7,721 bases of DNA from JBDTCS01 sp039923455 (lineage in GTDB: Bacteria; Bacteroidota; Ignavibacteria; Palsa-1295): positions 1-7,721 of the forward strand of contig JBDTCS010000288.1 in the NCBI GenBank assembly GCA_039923455.1, given 5' to 3'. Made by a program: the position numbers and the translations under genes. The notes under the pieces were generated by a model. The model searched no databases. It was not told where the DNA came from and saw only the letters and a program-made list of their open reading frames with translations. Positions 1 to 5,707 of this stretch are shown in pieces (within the stretch, counting starts at the first letter, position 1; each line of letters starts with the position of its first letter).

Positions 1-1
1 A

Positions 2-832
2 ACTCGTGCACAAGCAAGTCTTGGGATAGCCGCAGGTGTCGAAGGTTATATGGCCGGATTGGTGTTGAGCGATTTGGCTCACTCAACTACAGAAGGATTT
101 GCTGGAATCTCAACCGTCATTAGCATCGGAGATCTTGCTGCCATGTATTCGATCGCCGGGTCCACTCAGATGAGCGAAGGTAAAGCCGTGCTGATGGGTG
201 GCGCTGGCCTCGATGGAATGCTCGATGGTTATGCCATCGGTGGATTAATCGACAATTCTTCTGAACTTAATGGAGCAAAGGAGGGAGGCATTATTCTCGG
301 TCACGTTGTTGGATATATCGCAGGGAATGCCATCGCCAACAGAGCGAACTACACATCGGGTGATGCTTCAGGTATAAATTTACTCGCGAACCTTGGGTAT
401 CTCACGGGCCTGGTTAACGTCGGCCTCGCGAACACAGATATTGACATACTTCGCAATCAGCCAGCTTTCGTCTCTGCACTCGTTGGTAACGTAGCCGGAT
501 ATTATATCGGTAGCAATTTGCTTCGCAACTACTCACTTACAAACGCTGAAGGTACGTATCTCGGGCTTGGAGTTGCCGGCGGAGCATTGATTGGCTTTGG
601 CATTGGCTTCCTCGCTGATTCCAAAACCGAGACTCCGGTTGTAACCTCACTGCTTGCAACGGTAGGAGCGATTGGCGGTTTCGCGGGAGTGCTTTTGTCC
701 ATACAGAAGTCTCCAGTCTCTTCGGATCATAGCGAACTCAAAGTGAACGTGAATCCGGCAGGCCTACTCGGCGCGCTCAATCCATCGTATAGGTCGAATA
801 GCTCGATCATTGATTTTCAGTACCGTTGGTGA
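2..832 (+). CDS. Glycine-rich repeat protein, C-terminal part (5' end outside window)
   Basis: The frame is open from base 2 to the TGA at 830-832, so the gene begins upstream of the window; the first in-window ATG at 50 is probably internal. The 276 visible residues are rich in Gly, Ala and Leu and fall into imperfect repeats of about 57-62 residues. Comparable positions begin near nt 128 (GDLAAMYSIAG), 299 (GHVVGYIAGN), 485 (GNVAGYYIGSN) and 665 (GAIGGFAG). Each full unit continues with a polar stretch, often with an N-Y or G-D pair, and then a second glycine-zipper-like segment such as GGALIGFGIGF. After the repeats come a polar linker and the terminus SSIIDFQYRW, which has aromatics at positions -1, -3 and -5. 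That pattern resembles the C-terminal beta-signal of outer-membrane proteins. I do not recognise a named family. A cell-envelope location is inferred from composition and terminus; the catalytic or binding role is unknown. No clear terminator follows. Confidence 0.8.
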   Translation, partial: TRAQASLGIAAGVEGYMAGLVLSDLAHSTTEGFAGISTVISIGDLAAMYSIAGSTQMSEGKAVLMGGAGLDGMLDGYAIGGLIDNSSELNGAKEGGIILGHVVGYIAGNAIANRANYTSGDASGINLLANLGYLTGLVNVGLANTDIDILRNQPAFVSALVGNVAGYYIGSNLLRNYSLTNAEGTYLGLGVAGGALIGFGIGFLADSKTETPVVTSLLATVGAIGGFAGVLLSIQKSPVSSDHSELKVNVNPAGLLGALNPSYRSNSSIIDFQYRW

Positions 833-952
833 TCCGTTTGGTGATGACACTCGGGCAGAATTCAAAGAGGCAAGACATTGCGAGACGTCCGGATCCTGCT
901 ATGCTGAAGAACAGCTGCGCTGCCGATAAATTATTGAGTGAAGGGGAGACCC

Positions 953-1054
953 GTGCAAATTCTTAAACCAATCGTATTTATCATTGGAATAGTTGTTGCG
1001 CGCTATGTGGTGCTCATGAGCGCAGCTCCTCCAAGCATTAGCGAACCTCGGTAG
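953..1054 (+). CDS. Possible small membrane peptide, or remnant of a gene start
   Basis: A GTG at 953 follows a purine-rich AGGGGAG (942-948) by four bases, which could act as a ribosome binding site. The product would have 33 residues: a basic start (MQILKP), a hydrophobic run (IVFIIGIVVARYVVLM) long enough to cross a membrane once, and a short polar tail. The stop codon TAG at 1052-1054 lies inside the GTAG head of the REP-like repeat, so the repeat supplies the stop. It could be a real one-helix peptide, or the N-terminal anchor of a longer gene interrupted when the repeat arrived. I found no matching downstream part after 1220. There is no homology evidence, so confidence is low. Confidence 0.27.
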   Translation: MQILKPIVFIIGIVVARYVVLMSAAPPSISEPR

Positions 1055-1073
1055 CCGCATCCCTTTAGGGTGC
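1050..1073 (+). repeat. REP-like arm 1
   Basis: Forward copy with the GTAG head at 1051-1054 and the palindrome CGCATCCC/TTTA/GGGTGCG at 1056-1074. It contains the stop codon of the possible small peptide at 953. Confidence 0.6.
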
Positions 1074-1196
1074 GTGCTGGGGTTGGCGAACTGTTGGGGA
1101 AACAGCGAGATGTTCGGCTCGCGTCATTTCCAGTTTTACCTTGATGTTGCCCGCGCATCCTATGCTTTACTAAGCTTATCTTTCTAGCCGCACCGT

Positions 1197-1220
1197 GCAC
1201 CCTAAAGGGATGCGGATACC
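1197..1220 (-). repeat. REP-like arm 2
   Basis: Reverse-complement copy of arm 1, differing at one base, so its head reads GTAT instead of GTAG. Together with TAGCCGCA at 1185-1192 it can also form a local stem between TAGCCGCA and TGCGGATA (1211-1218, one mismatch). Confidence 0.6.
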
Positions 1221-1309
1221 GTTGGTTAACTTCTATCACTTTGACCCAGCCGGATTTCCTTCTTCCTCGTTAATTCATTTCTGAAGCTGTTCGGTCTCCA
1301 GAAGGTATA

Positions 1310-1338
1310 TTGTTGGTATAACAGCAGCCTGATAAACT
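1310..1338 (+). promoter_or_regulatory. Weak candidate promoter for the NmrA-type gene
   Basis: TTGTTG (1310-1315) and TAAACT (1333-1338) are 17 bases apart and end 27 bases before the ATG at 1366. The match is three of six at -35 and four of six at -10. This is the best sigma-70-like pair I see in a stretch that must hold a promoter, but the score is poor. Confidence 0.2.
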
Positions 1339-1365
1339 AATCCATACTAATAGAAGCCCGACGTT

Positions 1366-2226
1366 ATGCAAAACAACAAGACAATCTTTGTTACCGGTGT
1401 AACGGGAAATCAGGGCGGAGCTGTTGCGCGGAATTTGATTGCGAGTGGATTTGCGGTGAGGGGACTCACGCGAAGCATCGCATCCGAAAAAGCGCACATG
1501 CTGAGCAATCTTGGAGTGAAACTTGTGCAGGGCGATCTCGACAGACCAGATTCCTATCGCGAGTATCTCGAAGGTGTCGATGGAGTGTTTAGTGTTCAGT
1601 CATTCGATAACGGCGTTGAGAAAGAAATCAAGGAGGGCATCGCACTCGCCGAGCTTTCACTTCAGATGAGAGTGCCGCATTTTATTTACTCTTCGACGGC
1701 CGGGTGTGATCTCAACAGCGGAATTCCGCATTGGGAGAGTAAGTTCAAGATCGAGAATCACGTAAGAGAGCTTGGACTGCCCTACACAATACTTCGCCCG
1801 ACCTCGCTCTTCGAAAACTATTTGATACCCCAACCAAGAAAGCAACTCCTCAAGGGTAAGCTTATTAGTCCTATTGATAAAGAGGTCGTTCAACTTCTCG
1901 TTGCTTCGGAGGATATCGGACGCGTTGCAGCAAAGATTCTTATGTCACCGGAGGAATATCGTGCGAGAACTCTCACGTTAGCAAGCGAAGTGCTGGACCT
2001 GAGCCAGATCGCACAGATATTTTCGCAGACGATGCATAGAGAAATAAGAGTAGGGAAGTTGCCAGCATTCATCACACGTCTTGTAATGGGTAAGAACCTC
2101 TACGCGATGTTTCAGTGGATTAATACGGAGGGAGCGGCACTCGAAAGACTGACGATCGATCACGATGTATTGACAAAGCAGCTATCACTTGCCGAATGGA
2201 GTGCGCTGCATTTTAAACCTGTATGA
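1366..2226 (+). CDS. NmrA-like NAD(P)-binding protein (atypical short-chain dehydrogenase)
   Basis: The 286-residue product begins with a beta strand and the dinucleotide-binding loop TGVTGNQGG (residues 10-18), followed by R36 after strand 2, which favours NADP(H). GDLDR (56-60) ends strand 3. YSSTAGCD (108-115) and HWESKFKIE (122-130) hold the positions of the usual SDR active site, with K126/K128 in place of a classical YxxxK. LRPTSLFEN (143-151) and VASEDIGRVAA (179-189) are typical of the NmrA/HSCARG/QOR2-like group. Members of this family act as redox sensors or as NADPH-dependent reductases; which applies here cannot be told. Its length fits the family. The start is set by the motif at residue 10; the upstream sequence has no convincing Shine-Dalgarno. 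Its last codons overlap the next gene (ATGA), so the two are probably translated together. Confidence 0.88.
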   Translation: MQNNKTIFVTGVTGNQGGAVARNLIASGFAVRGLTRSIASEKAHMLSNLGVKLVQGDLDRPDSYREYLEGVDGVFSVQSFDNGVEKEIKEGIALAELSLQMRVPHFIYSSTAGCDLNSGIPHWESKFKIENHVRELGLPYTILRPTSLFENYLIPQPRKQLLKGKLISPIDKEVVQLLVASEDIGRVAAKILMSPEEYRARTLTLASEVLDLSQIAQIFSQTMHREIRVGKLPAFITRLVMGKNLYAMFQWINTEGAALERLTIDHDVLTKQLSLAEWSALHFKPV

Positions 2227-2672
2227 CAATACCCATAATTCTTTATACCGTTTTTCTATTCCTTGCGATATTCGTTGCGGGCGGCATGGTAACATTGCAG
2301 CTTCAGCATTACAACCTCTATTATCTGGTTGGGAGAGACAATTTTAAAGCCTACATCGCCGGCAATAACAAATCCGCAGCAATTCCCTCTATCATTCCTG
2401 CGATGCTACTACTAATCGTAAGCATTGTGTTGGTATTTGAACGACCAACATTTATGCCGATGATTTGGGCGATGTTCGCACTGGCACTAAATCTTGTCGC
2501 ATTGGCCTCCAGCTTCATCTGGCAACGCAAGCTTCAGGATGAGATGACTCGCGTCGGGTATAACGAAGATAAGGCATTGCTGCTATTGCGAACAAATTGG
2601 ATTCGCACAGTTGCCTTTCTACTCCAGGCCGCGATGGCCGCGGGTATTGTTATGGGCGCCGTCGGGAAATAG
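2223..2672 (+). CDS. Small four-helix integral membrane protein, family unknown
   Basis: The 149-residue product has four hydrophobic segments at about residues 5-25, 54-72, 78-99 and 126-146. Polar, conserved-looking loops lie between them: QLQHYNLYYLVGRDNF (26-41), QRKLQDEM (101-108) and LLRTNWIRT (121-129). The spacing and the R-T-N-W-x-R-T motif before the last helix recall small uncharacterised membrane families of the DUF1772 (anthrone oxygenase-like) type, but I cannot assign it. Its ATG overlaps the stop of the NmrA-type gene in ATGA, with no own ribosome binding site needed, which implies translational coupling and a shared role, for example a membrane partner of a redox protein (inference). 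It is the last gene before a convergent intergenic region. Confidence 0.8.
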   Translation: MTIPIILYTVFLFLAIFVAGGMVTLQLQHYNLYYLVGRDNFKAYIAGNNKSAAIPSIIPAMLLLIVSIVLVFERPTFMPMIWAMFALALNLVALASSFIWQRKLQDEMTRVGYNEDKALLLLRTNWIRTVAFLLQAAMAAGIVMGAVGK

Positions 2673-2947
2673 CCTAGGGGAAGTGACACGATTTTCTACT
2701 GAGGTGGATGTGGAAATTGAGCGCAAGACCACTACTCATATTCGAGAAGACAAGCCCATCAAATTTTCTAAGCGACTGAGTGCCCCAAAATTTCTTGCAC
2801 GAAATTGATTCGTATTGGATAGTCGCACTCTCGTGAATCAGATTTTTCGAAACATGAAAGCGGGTTTACTCGTTTAAAGAAAAAGCAACTCCAAGTTTCG
2901 AATCTCCCAACCTCCTCCACTACTTATTTTCAACAAATCCGAAGGGT
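2673..2947. other. Convergent intergenic region with one doubtful small ORF
   Basis: Between the membrane-protein gene and the rpmE terminator I see no convincing gene and no plus-strand terminator with a T-run. One small frame is worth recording: GTG at 2710, preceded by GAGGTGG, runs to TGA at 2806-2808 and would give a charged 32-residue peptide (start VEIERKTTTH, end SAPKFLARN). It has no recognisable domain. The remainder is AT-rich. Confidence 0.5.
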
Positions 2948-2983
2948 AAAGAAAAAGCCCCAACCACTAAGTGGCCGGGGCTT
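2948..2983 (-). terminator. Rho-independent terminator of rpmE
   Basis: On the minus strand, AAGCCCC and GGGGCTT (2977-2983 and 2955-2961) form the outer stem, and CCAC/GTGG pair inside it. The stem is followed at once by TTTTTCTTT. It lies 55 bases past the rpmE stop. The plus-strand side lacks a T-run, so it mainly serves minus-strand transcripts. Confidence 0.9.
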
Positions 2984-3038
2984 CTAACGAGAACTAAAAC
3001 AATTTGATCGGGAGTCTCGTCGGGCTCCATCGAACCGC

Positions 3039-3287
3039 TTATGCTGCTGGTACTTCCTTCTTGGCGTTGCGCTCTGCGATCGACTTCGCAAACTTCCTCT
3101 GGAAGCGCTCAACGCGTCCTGCGGTGTCAACGAGCTTCTGCTTGCCGGTGAAGAAAGGGTGGCAGTTCGCACAAATTTCCAAACGAAGCATTTCGCCTGA
3201 AGTTGTGGAACGCGTTTCGAACTCAGTGTTGCAACCGGCGCAATGCACGGTTACGGTATGATAATGCGGATGGATGTCTTTCTTCAT
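3039..3287 (-). CDS. rpmE: 50S ribosomal protein L31 (zinc-binding type)
   Basis: The 82-residue product starts MKKDIHPHYH and contains the family signature CANCHPFFTGKQ (39-50), followed by GRVERFQRKF (57-66). Two cysteine pairs, C16-x-x-C19 and C39-x-x-C42, form the zinc ribbon, so this is the C+ form and not the zinc-independent paralogue. L31 sits on the central protuberance of the large subunit and bridges to the small subunit. It is slightly longer than the roughly 70 residues of the enterobacterial protein because of a basic C-terminal tail ending KKEVPAA. The start is well supported by a good Shine-Dalgarno sequence. It has its own terminator 55 bases downstream, and 169 bases separate it from the aminopeptidase gene upstream, so it is probably transcribed alone or as the end of a longer transcript. 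Confidence 0.97.
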   Translation of the reverse strand: MKKDIHPHYHTVTVHCAGCNTEFETRSTTSGEMLRLEICANCHPFFTGKQKLVDTAGRVERFQRKFAKSIAERNAKKEVPAA

Positions 3288-3292
3288 GATTT

Positions 3293-3299
3293 TCCTTTC
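3293..3299 (-). promoter_or_regulatory. Ribosome binding site of rpmE
   Basis: GAAAGGA on the minus strand lies five bases before the ATG at 3287. It is the clearest Shine-Dalgarno in the window; most other starts here lack one. Confidence 0.75.
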
Positions 3300-3351
3300 G
3301 TTGTGGCGCTGACGGATTGTGCCGTACGCCGATGAAAAGCGTCTAACAGGT

Positions 3352-3357
3352 ATTGTA
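3352..3357 (-). promoter_or_regulatory. Candidate -10 box for rpmE
   Basis: TACAAT on the minus strand matches TATAAT at five of six bases, 64 bases before the rpmE start. No good -35 box is seen at 16-18 bases. It lies between two GCGTCTAA copies in inverted orientation (3339-3346 and 3414-3421). Confidence 0.25.
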
Positions 3358-3456
3358 CCTCACGCGTTCCGAGAAACCTTGATTTGACGCGGTTTCCAGG
3401 GCAGCGTATCTAATTAGACGCAAGTGAGTGCTAAATGTTTCGAATACGTAATATCT

Positions 3457-4500
3457 CTATTCCGGTTGAATAAGAAACTTGCCGTTCTCCATGATCTTTT
3501 GTTCATCGATCCAAATGTCGAACGCACGACCAACGACATCGATGTGCGTGCCGGAAGTCCACTTTGCACCGGTGTGTTCACAATACGGATAACCGAATGC
3601 GATATGCATACCCGGAATTTTTTCGTCTTGCAGAATCAGTCCGCGAATATCTTCGACGCCGATATTCGTACCGATCGCAAATTCGCCAACGCGGTCCGAG
3701 TTCTCATCGCGATGTGTGTATTCGAGAAATTCCTCGAGGAGTGCTTTGTTGTCGCACTCGCAATGTGTGATCCGCGAGTCGGTGATATGAATCGTAAGCG
3801 GTGTATTTTTCAGATCGCCGTATTTCGCGCAGAGATAATCACCGACGACTCCATCGACAACATACACGCCATCGACACGCTCGGGACACGTGAGCACTTC
3901 GCCACCTGGAAGATTGCCCCACTTCTCGCGACTGATGATCCCGCTCGTCTTGAGCCACTTGAGTTCTTTGGAAAATGTTGCTTCGATGCGCGTGCCGGCT
4001 TTCGAATGAGCAACGATCTTCTTCGCTTCTTTTGCCATGTTCCACACGCGCTTGCTGATCGCATCGACGGCCAAGAAATCTGCCTGCATCCCTTCGAGCA
4101 TGATCTGCGGATTGATGTTGACCATGTGCGCATGTCGAGGCTTCACACGATTGACGACACGCATCATTTCTTTACGAGTCTCGAGTTCATTCTCGAGCGC
4201 TTGCATGCAATAGATAGAAACGTCGGCGTGGCCGAGATCTTCGAGAATCTCATTCGGCATGTGCGTCAGTGGACGCTTCGCAAAATCTTCGACAACAAAA
4301 GTGTTTACCGACTGCGTGATCTTTTTGACCTCATGATAAAGACTCGCGGCGATCTCTTTAGTCTCTTCGTCGGTGATCAGCGTGACGTGCTCATTCGGCT
4401 GCACATTCAGGCATACACGAATAGCATTTTCTGCTGCGTGTGTATACCTTGGGTCGAACGAGATAGTCTCGAGCGAAGTAATCTTTTGCGTATCAACCAT
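3457..4500 (-). CDS. M29-family metalloaminopeptidase (AmpS-like)
   Basis: The 347-residue product shows the M29 (thermophilic metalloprotease, AmpS/AmpT/PepS) pattern. Expected metal ligands and catalytic residues appear in order: E201 in LPGGEV, E273 in VGEFAIGTN, H299 in GMHIAFG, Y306 seven residues later, and H319 with D321 in SGTHIDVV. Members are cytosolic aminopeptidases with two divalent metals that remove N-terminal residues from peptides. The same fold also includes dihydroxypyridine dioxygenase-like proteins, so peptidase activity is likely but not certain. It is shorter than the roughly 400 residues of AmpS, mostly in the N-terminal half. The ATG at 4500 has no visible Shine-Dalgarno; an extended -10 promoter lies about 52 bases upstream. 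A long plus-strand frame (3424-4518) covers the same DNA and is a shadow. Confidence 0.87.
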   Translation of the reverse strand: MVDTQKITSLETISFDPRYTHAAENAIRVCLNVQPNEHVTLITDEETKEIAASLYHEVKKITQSVNTFVVEDFAKRPLTHMPNEILEDLGHADVSIYCMQALENELETRKEMMRVVNRVKPRHAHMVNINPQIMLEGMQADFLAVDAISKRVWNMAKEAKKIVAHSKAGTRIEATFSKELKWLKTSGIISREKWGNLPGGEVLTCPERVDGVYVVDGVVGDYLCAKYGDLKNTPLTIHITDSRITHCECDNKALLEEFLEYTHRDENSDRVGEFAIGTNIGVEDIRGLILQDEKIPGMHIAFGYPYCEHTGAKWTSGTHIDVVGRAFDIWIDEQKIMENGKFLIQPE

Positions 4501-4551
4501 AAGAATTCGTCAGAATGATCAGAAACAGGCAGTTTGCCCCGAAGTTGCAAC

Positions 4552-4560
4552 ACTATACCA
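4552..4560 (-). promoter_or_regulatory. Extended -10 promoter for the M29 gene
   Basis: On the minus strand, TGGTATAGT combines the TGn extension with TATAGT (five of six to TATAAT), 52 bases before the ATG at 4500. No good -35 box is placed at 17 bases, as is usual for extended -10 promoters. Confidence 0.4.
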
Positions 4561-4769
4561 CAACACTTTGGAGGGTGCCCAACAAGGGCAGCGTGGGGAT
4601 AGCTCCCTATGCACGAAGGGTTTCGAGTGGCTGATCGGTATCGGTTTCTACTTCCTAGGCGGGCTTTTTATTGAATCGGAAAAGTCTTCGTTCACGGTCC
4701 TGGATAACGCTCAGAAATACAACGCATCAGATCAACGTATTGCAGTTGTCTATCGAAGTCAGAATGCGA

Positions 4770-5573
4770 TCAAACTTTATCGTGCAAACCAAAAAGAACA
4801 AATGCATCGTAGAGTTTTCGAATCTCTGGAGAAACGTTAGCAAGTGCTTTTTGATGACGACGGATCGTCGCGAGATCTTTGCGTGCGATCGGTCCCGTCA
4901 AAACATTCTTTGCCGAATCTTGCAGAACATTTCGAACCGAATTTAGCATCAGCGGCGCAATCGCTTTTTTGATTCGCTTCGGTGCGATGCCAAGTTGCGC
5001 AGAAAGTGCTTCGACGACACCACCAAGCAACGTAGTGAAATTACCGGCGAATACAAGAATTGCGTGATAGAGGGGTAATGCATCGTCACTCAGCCTAAGC
5101 AGATCATTCGCTTGAAGCGCCTTCGTAAAGTTTCTGGCCCATTTGATCGCTCCAGAATCCTTCGATGCAGCCATGAATGTGATGTTGCTTAGCAAGTTTG
5201 CATCCACCTTTGGAAATGATTGTATCGGGTGCAGCGTCAAACGGAGCAAGTCTTTTCGTTTTGGCAGAATGGAACTTGGGAGCGATCCCGCCGTATGCAC
5301 GATCAATCGAAGATTTGGCCCGGCTACCTGTACGGCAAGCTTGGAGGTCGTCGCGATAGCCGCATCTCGGCTCGCAATTATGATAACCTCCGGCCCATCA
5401 ACGCCAGAAAGCTTGCGAAAATTGGCAGAGCGAGCGCTAAGAAAGCTATGCAACCGATAGCCCGGAAGCCCGTCAGATAGGCGTTTGGCAAGCGAACCGC
5501 CTACGCGACCCTTGCCAATTATGGCAACGGAGCACACTTTTTCGAGACGCGTTTTTTTGCTAAGTTTTTGCAC
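4770..5573 (-). CDS. Rossmann-fold DUF2520 protein (putative NAD(P)-dependent oxidoreductase)
   Basis: The 267-residue product has an N-terminal Rossmann domain with VAIIGKGRVGGSLA (16-29; G20, G22, G25) and a C-terminal helical DUF2520 domain. Family marks are HTAGS (93-97), HPIQSF (115-120), LYHAILVFAGNF (168-179) and LTGPIARKDLAT (225-236) with H240. The architecture resembles 6-phosphogluconate or pyrroline-5-carboxylate reductase-like dehydrogenases, but no member has an accepted substrate that I know of. The start is GTG at 5573; an in-frame stop lies upstream with no ATG between them. A GTG at codon 13 is an alternative that would begin just before the first strand. No Shine-Dalgarno is seen. 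It is divergent from gapA across 134 bases and is followed by 269 bases without a gene before the M29 gene, so it is probably its own unit. Confidence 0.88.
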   Translation of the reverse strand: MQKLSKKTRLEKVCSVAIIGKGRVGGSLAKRLSDGLPGYRLHSFLSARSANFRKLSGVDGPEVIIIASRDAAIATTSKLAVQVAGPNLRLIVHTAGSLPSSILPKRKDLLRLTLHPIQSFPKVDANLLSNITFMAASKDSGAIKWARNFTKALQANDLLRLSDDALPLYHAILVFAGNFTTLLGGVVEALSAQLGIAPKRIKKAIAPLMLNSVRNVLQDSAKNVLTGPIARKDLATIRRHQKALANVSPEIRKLYDAFVLFGLHDKV

Positions 5574-5619
5574 AGATCTTTCGGACGAGCGGCACTTCCC
5601 ATCGGAGGCCGATTACTTT

Positions 5620-5655
5620 CGTAAATTTGCATAACGAATTCACATCAAATTTACG
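5620..5655. promoter_or_regulatory. Perfect inverted repeat with mirrored TAAATTTG boxes in the divergent gapA/DUF2520 promoter region
   Basis: CGTAAATTTG (5620-5629) and CAAATTTACG (5646-5655) are perfect 10-base inverted arms 16 bases apart. Each arm, read toward the gene it faces, contains TAAATTTG, which fits the TAnnTTTG -7 box of Bacteroidota-type promoters. The left arm would drive gapA (start 5708) and the right arm the DUF2520 gene (start 5573), with start sites only a few bases apart. A -33 TTTG is doubtful on the plus side; on the minus side a TTG (CAA on the plus strand at 5676-5678) sits 22 bases from the box. The same dyad could instead be an operator. Role inferred. Confidence 0.4.
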
Positions 5656-5707
5656 GACGGGGCTGGCGCAAAGGCCAAAACCCAACACTGCTCAAGAAAA
5701 TTATCGT

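Larger units (their letters stand above)
1050..1220. repeat. Inverted pair of REP-like repeats (REPIN/BIME-like element)
   Basis: Two 24-base arms, 1050-1073 and 1197-1220, are reverse complements with one mismatch and enclose 123 bases. They could pair into one long hairpin, or each could fold alone. In its own forward sense each arm reads GGTA(G/T), then CCGCATCCC, TTTA, GGGTGC. The hexameric outer parts and CCC/GGG form a small imperfect palindrome with one bulged T. A GTAG-type tetranucleotide before an imperfect palindrome is the hallmark described for REP sequences mobilised by RAYT (Y1-type) transposases. The spacer also has a perfect stem CTGTT/AACAG with loop GGGGA at 1091-1105. A partial direct copy of the head, TAGCCGCA at 1185-1192, abuts the second arm. 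No transposase and no clear target-site duplication is present here. It could also be a small MITE. Confidence 0.6.
833..1365. other. 533-base stretch without a confident gene
   Basis: This gap separates the repeat-protein gene from the NmrA-type gene. Bases 833-952 show nothing I can name. Bases 953-1054 hold a possible small peptide. Bases 1050-1220 hold a pair of inverted REP-like repeats. Bases 1221-1365 should contain the promoter of the NmrA-type gene, but no strong sigma-70 or TAnnTTTG match is visible. Open frames on the minus strand across this stretch run through the repeats, have no family signature and look like chance. Confidence 0.7.

Noticed and set aside
1003..1239. Minus-strand open frame of 78 codons
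   Set aside because: It runs through both REP-like arms, and its product repeats only because the DNA is inverted-repetitive; no domain is visible.
3424..4518. Plus-strand open frame of 364 codons
   Set aside because: It lies wholly over the M29 gene on the other strand, whose metal-binding motifs are intact; the plus-strand product shows no family pattern. It is a shadow of codon bias.
4576..4590. Hairpin TGCCC-AACAA-GGGCA between the DUF2520 and M29 genes
   Set aside because: Short stem without a T-run on either strand, so not called a terminator.
4373..4840. Plus-strand open frame of 155 codons across the gap between the M29 and DUF2520 genes
   Set aside because: It overlaps the ends of both minus-strand genes, has no ribosome binding site and no start within the gap, and no recognisable motif.
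5627..5707. Upstream extension of gapA by 27 residues
   Set aside because: GAPDH begins at MAIKIGINGFGRIGR; the extension is not family-like and overlaps the proposed promoter dyad.
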